Assembly (NCBI GenBank): GCA_019321725.1
Contig: CM033120.1
Location: 7,507,694 to 7,571,693, forward strand
Origin: Paulownia fortunei
Lineage: Eukaryota > Streptophyta > Magnoliopsida > Lamiales > Paulowniaceae
Reading direction: 5' to 3'
DNA length: 64,000 nucleotides
Positions 12,420-24,690 of the stretch are shown here, piece after piece (position 1 is the first letter of the stretch; every line of letters begins with the position of its first letter). A program made the position numbers and the translations under genes. The notes beneath the pieces were generated by a model. The model had not been told where the DNA came from, searched no databases, and saw only the letters and a program-made list of their open reading frames with translations.

Positions 12420-13180
12420 TTAAAATTTGAAACTTTTTATGATTCCAATAAACATGAACGGTTCCTCACCAGGAGGTTGAAAAGTTACTGTCTTTCTCAG
12501 ACAATCTATTATAGCATGATACTTTGACAGCCAATCCATACCTAAAATCATATCATAGTCATTCATAGCCAATACAATTAAATCAACATAAAGTTTTCTA
12601 TTTTCAATGGGAATAATACAATCTCTTAAAACATGGTTAGTTTGTTTTGAATCTTCAGAAGGGATTATCACACTGTAACTGACTTCAACAGTATCAGGAA
12701 CTCTACCCACCCTCTTCATATACTCAGTGGATATAAATGAGTGTGTAGCTCCAGAATCAAACAATACAAATGCTGGAGTACCAAATATAGAGAATTTACC
12801 TGTTACCACTGATGGGTTCACCTCAACATTTGATCTAGTGATGGTAAAGACTCTAGCTGGCACTTTTCTTTGTCCTATTGGATTTGGATTATCTGGACAT
12901 ACTCTGGCAATATGTCCAACCTTCCCACACACAAAGCATGTTCTAGTTTCCATCGGGCAGACTCCACTGTGGTGACCACCACATTTAGGACAAGCAGGTT
13001 GCGATATGAGTGCTTTACCTTGATCAATCTTTGTACGCTTACTTTGATCCTACTGTTGTTGCCCTTGTCCAGGTTGGAATTTAGATTTTTGATTCTGCAT
13101 TTGAAATGGTCTCTTATTTTCATTTCTAGCCTATTGTTTCCCCTGTCCTTGCTTAAATTGGCATCGAATCTTCTAAGCAC
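12420..13180 (-). pseudogene. Zinc knuckle and aspartic protease, Tekay copy 1
   Basis: Begins with a basic linker, then CPKCGGHHSGVC and CFVCGKVGHIARVC (CCHC nucleocapsid knuckle), followed by FDSGATHSFIS, the retropepsin active site with intact Asp-Ser-Gly. ILGMDWLSKYHA marks the flap-distal part. The protease matures the Gag-Pol polyprotein in active relatives. The frame changes at about 12950 between knuckle segments, and it joins to the reverse transcriptase through a stop near 12420. Confidence 0.85.
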
Positions 13181-13925
13181 GAGAAATTCTAAATTCAGCT
13201 TGTTCTGCCACTAAAGCTCTCTCAGCAACTTGTGAGTATGTCACTTCTTGGATTCCTACCATATTCACATCTCTATATAGCTCTGGTCTCAAGCCTTCAA
13301 GAAATCTTTCAACTTTGAATGCATCAGTGTTGACCATATGTGTGGCAAATCTAGATAGCTGCTCAAAATTACGAATGTATTCTCCAACTGTCATAGTTCC
13401 TTGTCGTAGCTATATAAATTCATTCATCTTCATTGCACGAACTGGAGCTGTGAAGTATTTATTTCGAAACAAATCTTTGAATATATCCCAAGTCATGACA
13501 GTGGTATCTTCGATGCTCCTCATTGTATCCCACCAATGTCCAGCACTGCCTCAAAGCATAAATAATGCATATATCACTTTCTCTTCCTCTAAAACTCTAC
13601 TGTAGTGAAACATGTTTTCAAGAGTTCTCAACCAATCTTCAGCAACTGTAGGATCTAGTGCATCCTCAAACATCGGTGGGTTCAATTTTCTGAATCTTTC
13701 CCCAACTATCTCCACCTGTTCTACTCGGGGTTATGGTTGAACCATTTCAGCCCTTGGTTGTTCACCCATATCCCTCTGCTAGATAAGTTGCTGAATTTGT
13801 TCTGATTGTCATTCAACAAGCTCTGTAAGTCGATTAATGATAACATCACGATCATTATTCGAAATATGTGTCTGCTCTCCTGGGGTTCTGGCTCCACTAC
13901 TACTTTCACCCCTTGTTCTCACCAT
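13131..13925 (-). pseudogene. Gag (capsid), Tekay copy 1
   Basis: An ATG at 13925-13923 on the minus strand opens MVRTRGESSSGARTPGEQ. The capsid follows: FRKFNPPMFEDALDP, AEDWLRTLENMFHY, GSAGHWWDTMRS, FRNKYFTAPVRAMKMNEFI, MTVGEYIRNFEQLSRFA, FLEGLRPELYRDV. This is the Retrotrans_gag pattern of Tekay-like chromoviruses. There are stops near residues 39 and 50 and again after KMNEFI, so it cannot be translated whole. Confidence 0.85.
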
Positions 13926-14074
13926 GACTGCAATACCATTTTGTTTATAACAAATGAACAATATAATTCATAAAATATATAATGCATTATAACATAAAAT
14001 AAAACTTACTGGTATGACTGTGCTCCACAAGTTCTAAGATCATGTATATGGACAGTCTACAGAATCAAAACCTG

Positions 14075-14086
14075 TGCTCTGATACC
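14075..14086 (-). promoter_or_regulatory. tRNA-Met primer binding site, Tekay copy 1
   Basis: The minus strand reads TGGTATCAGAGC six bases inside the 5' LTR, the complement of plant initiator tRNA-Met 3' end. Confidence 0.9.
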
Positions 14087-14092
14087 ACTCTT

Positions 14093-16959
14093 TGTAACAA
14101 CCTCCCAATAATATATATATATATATATATATAAACAACCAGTGCAACATAATTTGTGCACAAATGCGTGTGTATAACATTTTTTTCTAGTTAGTTCAAC
14201 AAAACATTGATAAAAGTAAAGTGTTTTTATATCCTGTAACACAGTATATACATAAGCAATTATTAAACATTCACAAGGTCTATCAAAATTATCACAAACT
14301 CAAACTCTCTATCACAAAGGAGTTTTGAAAGTGATATACAGGATAAAGTCACTAATATAATACAATAACTGTAAAATAAAAAATACAACCCACAAAATAG
14401 CCCAACAGGTCGTCATCCAAGTATATTGATATTTGAAAGCCTGTAGGAGCTCCACCGCCAGCCAGTAAACCAGAGGTCTCAAGTCTCACCATGTTCACCT
14501 ACAATACATGAACTACATGAGCTAACGCTCAATAAGTAAAAATCATGCATGACAAGAGTTTGATATAAAATCTCATGCAACTCATCTCTAAGATATAATC
14601 TATAAATGTGTCAAATTTGAGTACTCATAAATCAAAAAGGTTTTATTAAAAATCACTTCATTTATTGGGCCATCGGCCCACCTGCTATGCACCGGATAGA
14701 GCTTTGAACAATATCAAAAATCACAGGGCCATAAACAAATTAACTCAGTCCAAGGGCCATCTCTTGGGATCACCAGAGGTCCACCTCTGTGATCCTCCAG
14801 AAGTCTTCCCACTGGTGGAGTAAATAAGGGTACAGTTAAGTAGTCCACCCTCTTGTGACCATCAGAGGCACACCCACTGTCAACCCCTATGATCCACCAA
14901 GAAGTAACACTTGCGGCGCCCCAAAATATCACGTAAGCATGCCTCGCATGCCTCGGTACACTAGTAGTGGCCAACCAAAATATTTTCTTTCTAAAAATTA
15001 TGTCTCAAAATAAAAAATGCATGTAAGAACCTCCACTATACTTATATGCCGCGCATGCACATGTAAATGCTCATGAATGGTATATTCAATATGAAATGCA
15101 AGTCATCTTGCTGTCAACATGTTTCAAGAATCATAAAACTCTTAAGGTACAAACTATACTTGTCATTAAGTCAATTTAAATATCATCAACACATTATGTA
15201 TAAATGCTTCAAGACATACTATGCTCATGCATTGTAGTTGCAAATGGATCTTTACTTACCTTTTACTTGATTGGTGGCTTAGTCTAGATTTGTTTATTAT
15301 TTCCCTCCAATCTTAGATGTAAAATATCCTGTAATATTACCCAACATCAAGTGCCATTCCCAATTTGGCAAGTTAAAAACATAAAATATCATACTAAGAC
15401 CTTCAATACCAAGCTATCTAGGTAAAAATCATGATTTCACAAACTAGAACTCAATCTAGTCCCTCAAATACCTTAATTTCTCATCTTAGATACATGTAAA
15501 TATCATGTAATTGAAGTACTATAACTCTAATATCATATACCTAATTGTTACCACTCAATAGCAATATGTCTAGGTTGAAATATGCTAAGTTATAAAATGG
15601 AAAAAATTCACATTTTCATATTTTCTTGTTGTCCAATTTATTTACATGATAACTTTGACATTCCTAAGCATATCCAATCACTCCCAAATTTTTACCACAC
15701 TTACATAACATGTATATCAATGTAATAATATTTTATAATTTCCTAAAATCACTAATTTACCTCAGCAAAACCAGCCTACTTATTACAATACAAAAACTGT
15801 AAGTTCTATCATGATAGTTTTAAGTGTCTCTTTAAATATCAAATCATATTTGAATTTATAACATCTCCAAACTTACATACATCACCTAAACTCATATATA
15901 AACACATATATGGTGGAATATATAGGTTTTAATCAAATTATTACACATATACAAAGCTTTAAAAATAAAAACCAGCAAGTATACAGTTTCTGTCCCTAGT
16001 GATTTCTATTACGATTTTATAACTAAAAATCCCTCTTTTGTAGATTATAAACCAGAATATAAGTTTTAAAAATCATAAACCCTCAGACAATTCAAGAACT
16101 TAAATAAAAAATATGAGTTAAGCTCACCTATGCACAGATTTTAGCTTCTACTTGCTCCTCCTTACTTCCCTTTACTTTCTTCACTTTTTTATTCACTTGA
16201 AATCACTTGTGAGCAACTTCTAAACTTTAATATGGAGGTTTGGGAGGTGCAATATCTCAACAAATTATTTTTGGCCATAATTCAAGGATAGAAATGAAGA
16301 AAGGTTGAGGTGGTAGCTTAAGTTGGCAAAGCTTGAGGTGGCGAAGGTTGAGGTGTCAAGTGGTGGTTCAAATATGATATTGATCACACCTTATACAACT
16401 ATAATCTAGTGTTTCTTAATATTTATTTATCTATTTACAACCTATTTTAATTTTCATATGATCAGATAATAAATTTTTGCCCTAATTTCTTAATCGTTCA
16501 TTTGGTGTCTAAATCGATTGACACCCAATTCTTAAATAATTATCTAGTTTGCATTTCTAAAATTCTATGCACATATAGACCTTGTAATATAACACTTAAA
16601 TCGCATTATATCATATCCAATATCCCAAGTATGTTAATTCATGGATGTATACTTTTAAAATCCCTCAATCTAATTGAATCGAATCATATGAGCTTATTAG
16701 TACCACCTTTAACACTTCCAAAATTATAATGAATATCCAATATATTGACCAATCTATTCTTCTTTCTTATCTAAATATAGAATTACTTAATTAAGTTATA
16801 GGATCTCAATCACTAACATCAAAGAATAACATTAGAGGTATAATGATTAAGAATGTTATAAAAGATGCGATGTAGATGTTAATACAAATTAGCATATAAG
16901 TTGCATGTAGTGCATGAATCATATTGACCAAGTGAGTAGTGTGAAGTTTGGGTATTACA
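14093..16959 (-). repeat. 5' LTR of Tekay copy 1
   Basis: A 2.87-kb partner of 6485-9392. An AT microsatellite at about 14108-14133 is longer than in the 3' LTR. The outer end GGGTATTACA abuts the target duplication TCCAT. Confidence 0.9.
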
Positions 16960-19080
16960 TCCATCGGTGGTTAGAAATGGTCAACCAAAAATAATTGGAA
17001 TATGTCGATCTTCCTCCATGCCAAGAACAAAAAAATATATCAGGAAGATGAACTTATTTACTTTTACTAAAACATCCTCAATGATTCCCCTTAAGTACTT
17101 GATAAACCTATTTGCCAGTTGCAATGAACTGTAATTGGCTTTACTTCAACTAACCTACATATAGAGGGGTATTAAATTAATAATACTTGCACCTAAATCA
17201 CACAAAACTTTATTAAATTATAAATTTTCAATGGTGCAAGGGATAATGAAACTCCTTGGGCTTTTCAACTTGGGTGTAATTTCTTTTGTAGTATGACGCT
17301 ATACTCCTCAATAAGTGAAACTGTCTTATACTCTTCCATCTACTTTTTGTTGAGAAGGATCTCCTTCATGAACTTCACATAGTTGGGCATTTGTTCCAGA
17401 GCATCTGCAAAATGAATATTGATATGAAATTTCTTAAAAGTATCAAGAAATTTATAAAATTACTTATCTAATGTCTGCTTCTAAAATCCTTAAGGGAATG
17501 GAATTGGTGGAATACATGGTGGAGGGTTATTCAGAAATAACTTTGATTTGGCTTTTTAGCTTTCTTGATTAGAGTATCTTTAGACACATCTGGTACTACC
17601 TCCTTTTTCTAGTTTTTTTGGATCATCCGATTTTCTTTTTGATTCTTTCAATTCCTTGCCGTTGCGAAGCATGATAGCATTTGCATGCTCTGTCAGGTTT
17701 ATCTGTGTTGCTTGGCAAGAAACCTTACAGTCTTACATTGAGCATAATTGTTATCTAACCCACTTGCGCTCCCAAGTTTTGGACCTAGTTCTGCAATATG
17801 GTATTTGTTCTTACCATGAACTGAGTTGTATTCATAGTTAAATGGCCAAGTGCGTCTTCTAATGATACTTGTTAGCTGGTGGTCATGGTTGTAGTTGTAG
17901 TGGAGGCTGAAAGTTAGCTAGTGGTCATTATATTTTGATCATTTCTCCATGAAAAATTTGGATAACTATGCTATCCCTGATTATAAGTGTTGGAGAAAGG
18001 ATTGTTTCACATATTGAAGTTTGCAATGAATTACACGTGTTTAGATTATGATGGAGCAAAAAGATTATTAACTTGATATTTAGTACTAGCGTGGGCTACA
18101 TTGCACAACTCACAAACTTTACGAGGACAGTAAATAGCCTTAGCAGTTAATGACCCAATCTATTTAGACAATAAGGTGACTTGAGCTGAAAATGCAGTAA
18201 AGGCATCAACTTCATGAACTCAAAAAGTTTTATTTGGCATAGAGCATTATGTGGGCCACTGGTACGCATTGGTAGCCATCTCTTCGAGCAATTCATAAGC
18301 AACTTCTTGTGTATTGCTCATTAAAGAACCACCTGCAATTACGTCTAAAAGGGTCTTAATATAGCTACTCAATCCATTGTAAAAAGTCAGCAACTGCAAC
18401 CACTTAAGAATTCCATAATGTGGACATCTGCACAGTATATCCTTAAACCTCTCCCAAGTTTCATATAATATCTACATGTCTTGATGCTGAAAGTATTGAT
18501 ATATTATTCTACATCTTAGCTGTCTTTTCTAGAGGAAAGAATTTTGCCAAAAAAATTTAGGCTAAAACATCTCATGTTGTGCCTATTAGTATGGAATATA
18601 ACCAACATTTTACCTTATCTTGAAATAAATATGGGACAATCTGAGTCTTATGGCATCATCAGTAATGCCATTTTATTTGAAAGTATCACAAATTTTGAGA
18701 AAGCTAGCTATATAACATTAGGATCTTCATTGGCCAACCTGCTGAACTCACTAGATTGGACCATTTAGATAAAGTTAGCTTGATCTCGAAATTGTTAGCT
18801 TGTATGGTCGGCCTCTGATTTTTTATTTTATTTTAGTAACCATGGGGCATTGTGTAATCACGTAACGCCCTGTTGTTCTCTAATTCTTCCCCTACGTCTG
18901 TCATGGTGTCTTGAAGCTATCTATTCTCTCTTCACATTTCTATTTAGTGGACAAGTTCGCTCAATCTCTGAATCTAAATATATCAATTTGAAATTTCTAA
19001 ATCGTCTTATTCACCTAGAAAATATAAAATAAAAAAATTATTTTCAATTAAAATTAAATTTACTTAATATCAAATTTAAT
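16960..19080 (-). pseudogene. Gag and 5' part of protease, Athila-like element A
   Basis: Minus-strand pieces in several frames match Athila-type gag: SSEFSRLANEDPN, KMLVIFHTN near 18600, NCSKRW near 18290 and a CCHC-like stretch near 18110. Protease follows at 16960-17170, with FVLGMEEDRHIPIIFG then FLTTDG, where the Tekay insertion begins. Stops occur throughout, including one between IIFG and PFL, so this is a pseudogene. The downstream half of the protease domain is at 6312-6484. Function in active relatives is capsid formation and polyprotein processing. Confidence 0.7.
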
Positions 19081-19092
19081 TAGACTAAATAA

Positions 19093-19110
19093 TCCCCGAC
19101 AACGGCGTAA
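19093..19110 (-). promoter_or_regulatory. Degenerate tRNA-Asp primer binding site, element A
   Basis: The plus strand reads TCCCCGACAACGGCGTAA, matching the plant tRNA-Asp 3' end (TCCCCGGCAACGGCGCCA) at 15 of 18 positions. It lies between gag and the 5' LTR as expected. tRNA-Asp priming is characteristic of Athila-like elements. Confidence 0.8.
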
Positions 19111-19113
19111 AAA

Positions 19114-21808
19114 ATATATTACGATTTTTGTGAATGCAATTATACATTATCATCAAAAGTAATAAATGATGAGTAAAATATCATTCCCAGGAAGATTGAT
19201 TGCTATAAATTACCTAAATTATGTTAACGCCAACTTTATTTGAACAAACAAAAGAAGAACTTGATAATTGCACAACTGAGATTAGACTAAACCTAATCAA
19301 ACTTCAAAGCAAACAAGAATCAATTCAATGATTTAAAAACCTAGGGTTTCTAATTTTTTCCATAATTAATTCAAATTGAATATTCTATCTCATTAGTCTA
19401 AATTTATTCTCCAGGTTGATAGTTGAGAATTCCTAATTTTTTGACTAACCTCTCTCAAGATCTAATGAAAATATTATTAATTACTAACTCATTATAGTCC
19501 TATGTCAATTATAACAATTAATAATTCATTAAATTTTGTGGATCTCGTATAGCAACTAGACAAATCATGCAAGTATATTATTCTGCACAATGAACTAAAT
19601 ACATAAATCACCTTTTGATATCATTATGATTAAAAAATTATCTAATTAGTGGCAAGTTAACTAGAAGCAATAAACACAATGTAGAATACTCAACTTGACA
19701 AAATAACCATGGATTAAAATGCCACAATTAGATTACATGATAACCCTAAAAAGATAAAATAATTTCATACAGAAAATAAATAAAATCCTAACAAAATTCT
19801 TAAACACAATGAAAGAAAAAAAATAGAAAAAAACTTTATTTGAGAATCTTGGTTGAATTTCCAAATTTCCATCTATGAATTGATTGATCTTCTTCTCCAA
19901 ATCTTCCTTCTTATATTCTCTTTGTTAAATTTCTTCAATCGTACCAAATTTTCTTTCTTTTCCTCTCCAATTTTATAATTTGTTTTTTGGAATGTGAAAG
20001 AACGATGAAAGATTGAAGGATAAGTCCTTTTTCATCCTAAAAGTTGAGTTTGAATAGCAAAATTTTCACATCATAGCGCCAAGTCCCAAGATTAGAGTGC
20101 CTAGGCGCACTCCATTCTACATGTTTCCACTTTTTTCCCATCAGCTAGCACCTCATTGGACTTTCTGCACATAATAGTCTCGGCGCTGGACAATCTAGAT
20201 TGCCCCTTTTCTACAATGCATGGCCTAGGATTTGCATTCTTTAGGGCCTAGGCTCTTACCATTTTTCATTATTTTTTGAACTTTTAATGCAAGTCACATT
20301 CGATTTACTTGCTCGTTTCACTCTCCTCTCTATAGAATAATTATCAAAAACATACATAAAATTCACCAAAACCTCAAAAATTAATCAAAAATGAATGAAA
20401 AATCAAGCAAATGATATTCAATTTGTAGGTATAAAATCAACTCATCAAATACCCTCAAAACTTAATATATTGCTAGTGTTCGAGCAATAGAAGAAAAAAA
20501 AACTAAAAACAACAACTACGTGATAATTAAACCTACACGCCGAATGGGCCTAAAAAATCTCACATGATCATAGCTCAAGAAAAACTGAAAATATCATAAA
20601 AGTATAGGATTTCAACACTATTGCCAAATTAACCTTCTTTGAATTCTTTGAGTGTGTTTATATAGCCTTCTATACCTAATTATTCACTACACAGATTGAG
20701 TTATGCAAACAAGTAAATCAATTTTGATCTTTAAATAATTGATTTTTGAACTCCCTAGGCTTGCTTTTCATGTGACTCTCTACTAAAGTAAACTAATTAC
20801 AACATCAATAATTATTAGGACTTTAAATAGCTAATGTGTGGCTAGGATAATAATATGATATAGGATCATATAGTAGCTCAAATATTCCAAAACATACAGC
20901 TATTCTAGAACATTGTGAAGAGTACCAACTTGTCCAAGTCACATCGTCGAGACATTTTTAATTTTTTTACTTTGTCACACAATTTTTATTTTTTTTAATT
21001 TGACTTCCCTTCTTTTTTTCTTTTCTGCTTTCTTTCTTTATTGCTTCTCTCTCTCTCTCTCTCCCTCCCTCCCTCCCTCTAAATTTTGAGTTGCTACACC
21101 CTCAAACTTAAATCGTTTTATTATGAACAATAGGTGTAGCATTCTCTTCTTCTTTTTTTTTTTACATTTTTCTATTTTTTTATCAATTGGGTGATTTTCC
21201 AATATCTATAAATTCTCTTTTCAAATTTCCATTCATCCTCCAAAATATTTTCATAGCTAGCAATAGTTTTTTCTAAAAATCTCATGAGCTTAGTGAAAGG
21301 TAAAGGTTAGGAAAAGTAATGATTTTCGGCTGTGATAAATTTGTGGAGTGACAGAAAAAGACTTAATTAAACTCAACGGGGGATATTAAGGATAGTTCAT
21401 GGTGAAATGGTTGGTTTAAAAGGTTCAAACGGTTCAAAGATTGTCCAAATTATTTTTGTAATATCATGTAGTGTAGGATTTCATATTAAGTGATAATCAA
21501 ACAAATTCTAAAATTCTATGAGATCATTAAAATTATTGATTTCACATAAACTTCCTCCAAGTAGGCAAAAGAATTAAGTGTTCAAGACTATTTGCTCAAT
21601 GTATCAAAAAATTATAAGAATGACAAAATTAGTTTATGAGTCAAGTACATTCACAAATAGCCATAAGTATTTAAGACCAATTCCTATCATCATACTTAGG
21701 TTTTCAATCCGAACCATAACTATTAAAAATAATCAAACTTTTTTATTTTTTTTTGGGAAACAGAACCTAAAAGTTAAGCAACGTAAGAAAAGACACAGAA
21801 AATCCTCA
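19114..21808 (-). repeat. 5' LTR of Athila-like element A
   Basis: The partner of 3079-5791. On the minus strand it starts TGAGGATTTTCTGTG at 21808 and ends CGTAATATA before the primer site. The terminal CA has decayed to TA. Confidence 0.7.
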
Positions 21809-22876
21809 ACTTTGTCATAATAGAAGCATAACAAACATGTTATCATTAATACTCCTCATTTATAAGCTATATAAGATATTTAGTTTAAATTAAATAAATA
21901 TAAACATACCTCAAGATTTCTAAAATGAAGTAAAAGCAATGATATTGTTACAAATTTGATCCCAATGAGCCCTAGGTTGATAAATAAGTGTACTAAAAAT
22001 TATTGTGAAGTTACTAGTTTGTCAATTCAGGTAACTCGATATTTCGGACCAAGCACACTGCTCATCATGTATTTTAGGCATGCTCTCCCAAATATTTTTC
22101 TCAGATTCAATGTGTAATGAGTCAATTTGGCTTCAGCAAGTAAGTCAAGAATTTGCATTTATGCTCCTCAGTCCAACCATCATCTCTTTGCCTATCATCT
22201 GTATTGTGAACCTAAAAATTAAAGAAACCAAATCGTCCAAGTAACATTGTACTATCAAATACAAAACCTAAAAGCTTAAAAAAATTAAAAAAAAATAAAA
22301 ATAAATTCTAAATTTGTTGCATTTTAGAATCTGTAATTCTGCATTTCATCAATTAATACACAATTAATTTGCCCAAATCGAATAGTTATAGAAAGTAAAT
22401 TTCAAAATAATTAATCTAAAATTTAAGAATTCGGGCAAATTGTAGAATGTAATGTAATTCTACATTTCATCTATTTAATACACAATTCTAATAAGCAGAA
22501 ATGAACAACGGGCAGTTCAATAAAAGGTTAACATTTTTTACTATACGAATGTAAATTAACATAAGAATGTTAATTTCAAAAACTAACATACTAATGTAAA
22601 TTTCAAAAATTAATCGCCCTAATTTCATCAATTAGGGCCAAAAAACTAAACCCCCAATCGTATTTATAATACACATTTTTCCCTAATTCATCAATTAGGG
22701 CAAAATCCTAAGAAACCCAAGCTTAAATCCTCAAACTCATTTACAGAATAGATAAAAATACATATAAACATATACAAGAAAACAGAAAATATGGAAATTA
22801 TTTCAAAGCCTATAGACTTAGTTTCAGATTGGGGCAAAAACTAAAAAGACGAGGAATTTATAAATTTAATACATAC
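21809..22876 (-). other. Right interior of the MULE, intron-like with two exon-like islands
   Basis: AT-rich sequence on the minus-strand side of the GTATGT donor at 22871-22876. Two islands look exonic by composition: about 22155-22235 (DDGWTEEHKCKFLTYLL then a stop) and about 22035-22110 (LRKIFGRACLKYMMSSVLGP then a stop). Repeated short phrases CCCTAATT(G)ATGAATTAGGG lie at 22615-22700. I do not recognise the protein pieces. Confidence 0.35.
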
Positions 22877-23121
22877 CTTTACAGACCGCCTTGGACTATG
22901 ATAATCTGCACTCCAACCCTCAATCAATTTATATTGAGACATTTTTACAGAAATGAGAGCCTCTTTGATTGTAGCCCAAAATTCGCGCCTCTTAGCTTTT
23001 TGATGAGAGTGGTGTTAGGATTTAGGATGCTGACCATCCTCTTCAATTCTTCAACAAAACCTCCGCATCTCTTTCTCTTCCTCTTCCCGACCATTTGGTT
23101 TCTTCTATTAGGGTTTCCCAT
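22877..23121 (-). pseudogene. Exon-like first coding segment inside the MULE
   Basis: An ATG at 23121-23119 opens MGNPNRRNQMVGKRKRKRC then GGFVEELKRMVSILNPN, a basic start that could be a nuclear signal. That frame stops at 22948. From about 23000 another frame is open (REFWATIKEALISVKMSQYK, LIEGWSADYHSPRRSVK) up to a canonical GTATGT donor at 22876-22871. Together this looks like a host first exon with a one-step frameshift. The 5' leader before the ATG runs back to the right TIR at 23230. I do not recognise the family; capture by the MULE is an inference. Confidence 0.4.
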
Positions 23122-23362
23122 TTTCGTTGAAGAAATTTGAAGAGTGCTGAAGAACATAAGAATGTTGAAGGTTACGAGTACAAGTATAAGGATACAACGA
23201 GCAGTTTAGAAAAAATACAACGTCCTTGATTTTTAGATGACGTGAGGTTGTCCGCAGAATTTTACATTTCACATAGAGTTTTAAGCTATATTTTTTACAT
23301 GTGGGTTTTTTCACATTTTTGCTAAAACACAATTGTTTTTATGCGAATATCCTATAATGAAA

Positions 23363-23929
23363 TGAACAAAAACAATTTTTTATTTTTTAACTAGAATCCA
23401 AAATTGCAGCGTAGCATCAATCAAAATTTTGACAACAGAGTTTCTATCATATCGTGCCAATTTATGTATGGAGGGACAGAATGCCATTAAATTATGTACA
23501 TATCTATTCAGCATGGTGTATATTTATTTAATTATAAAAAAATGGTGTATATTTATTTAATACTGTCAGATGTCTTGTGACAAACAACATACCACCTAAA
23601 ATGCCATAAAAGAATGAAATAATAATAACATGTATGGTTGGCAGTTGTAAATAGACATATCACCTTTCACTTATCACAGAAAGTCGCCCATACTTAAAGT
23701 GAAAAGATGTCTCAAATATGTCTGGTTGCTGTTGGAATTTTGACTTTGCTCCCTCTAATAATTAATCCATAGTTTAATTTATCCTTCCTAGGTGGATCCA
23801 AATCATAGAAACATGGTCTTATCTGTCTATTTCATACTTGTCACCTTGGCCTCTAAAGTTGCCCAATGAATATTCTGCAAAGAGAATCCAACAACGATTT
23901 ATTAAATATAAGCTGCTCCGTCAGTGGCA
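23363..23929. other. Intergenic, no feature seen
   Basis: AT-rich sequence outside the MULE target duplication. I see no coding frame, RNA gene or element end here. Confidence 0.5.
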
Positions 23930-24365
23930 ATATTATTAAAATTTAATTTGGCCTAAAATTTTAGACAAAAATTTAATAATCAAAATTATAAATATACTTA
24001 GTTGGTGTCATATAAATATTTTAAGTGAGGACAGTTATGAAAAAGAGTTTAATTTTAAGAAATACCGTTATTTGAGACGTTGCAAAAAAAAATAAAAATA
24101 GGAATCATAAAATGGGAAATATGGACTATATAATATGTAATATTTTATATTCTCAATACTCCATTTCTTCTAAATTTACTATTCCCATTTCATTTTCTGA
24201 ACATCTCAAAATATTGTTTAATTCCTAAAATGATTTGTTTTTCTTTTTTTCTTTTTACCAAAAATGCTCTTGAAATGAGAATAATGATTTGACACCACTA
24301 CTTTTGAATACAATAACATTAAGATATACAAAAAATTTATTTTTTTAGATATGACCTAAAACTCT
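23930..24365. mobile_element. Degenerate fold-back element
   Basis: The left arm (TTGGCCTAAAATTTTAGAC..., about 23947-24125) pairs loosely with the right arm ending AGATATGACCTAAAACT (about 24160-24365). Matching blocks include TTGGTGTCATA against GTGGTGTCAAATC and TTGAGACGTTGC against TTGAGATGTTC. It is non-coding, so a MITE-like relic is the simplest reading. Confidence 0.4.
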
Positions 24366-24435
24366 GCACTAGGTTAAATGAGAGTCTTAATTTGGGATGG
24401 AGAAAGAATATAAATTTTGAGAGTATATCTTTGTT

Positions 24436-24646
24436 GTTACCCCCATGTTTTTGCAAAAGAGATTGAAAAAAGACATATCACCTCTTTGTGTTTTCACAAA
24501 AAGAGTAAATAACACAAAACTCAGCTTTTATCACATATTAAATTTTGGAATGACCAACTTAACCCTTATATAAAACATGTTTTATTTTATTTTTTATTTT
24601 TGCTTTTTCATATATATTAGAGTGATATCATTAATTATACTACGTC

Positions 24647-24690
<44 letters not shown>

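Larger units (their letters stand above)
6485..16959 (-). mobile_element. Ty3/gypsy chromovirus, Tekay/Del type, copy 1
   Basis: A complete 10.5-kb element with LTRs 6485-9392 and 14093-16959. The minus-strand LTR ends are TGTAATACCC and GGTTGTGACA (or GTTACA). The 5-bp target duplication TCCAT is exact at 6480-6484 and 16960-16964. Internal order on the minus strand is gag, zinc knuckle, protease, reverse transcriptase, RNase H, integrase and chromodomain. The long LTRs, tRNA-Met primer site and C-terminal chromodomain together indicate the Tekay/Del lineage. Several stops and frameshifts and a changed catalytic residue make it defective. It is inserted in the protease frame of Athila-like element A. 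Confidence 0.9.
3079..21808 (-). mobile_element. Athila-like LTR element A, gag-protease only, split by Tekay
   Basis: The direct LTRs (3079-5791 and about 19114-21808, about 2.7 kb each) align along their length. The right LTR is the 5' LTR because gag and protease read on the minus strand. A primer site complementary to the 3' end of plant tRNA-Asp lies at 19093-19110 and a polypurine tract at 5792-5802. Subtracting the Tekay insertion, the internal region is only about 2.84 kb and holds gag and protease. No reverse transcriptase, RNase H or integrase sequence lies between protease and polypurine tract, so the element is non-autonomous. LTR divergence is high and coding frames are riddled with stops, so it is old. 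I saw no convincing 5-bp target duplication. Confidence 0.75.
1847..23353 (-). mobile_element. Mutator-like element, possible Pack-MULE, split by nested insertions
   Basis: Positions 1847-1975 and 23230-23353 are imperfect inverted repeats of about 115 bases. Both begin (A/G)GGATA, then AT(T)GCATAAAAAC, and share TTTACATTTCACAT. Immediately outside are AAAATGAAA (1838-1846) and ATAATGAAA (23354-23362), a 9-bp duplication with one mismatch, typical of Mutator-like elements. No transposase is visible. The remaining interior (1976-3078 and 21809-23229) holds exon-like islands on the minus strand. This fits a non-autonomous MULE carrying host gene pieces (Pack-MULE). The centre is occupied by the Athila-like element at 3079-21808. 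The capture interpretation is inference; the TIR and target duplication are seen directly. Confidence 0.65.

Noticed and set aside
12870..13214. Plus-strand open frame of 114 codons
   Set aside because: It lies antisense to the zinc knuckle and gag of Tekay copy 1, which carry clear motifs on the minus strand.
14075..14086. tRNA-like sequence beside LTRs (also at 19093, 38730 and 51509)
   Set aside because: These are short primer binding sites complementary to tRNA 3' ends, not tRNA genes; no cloverleaf is present.
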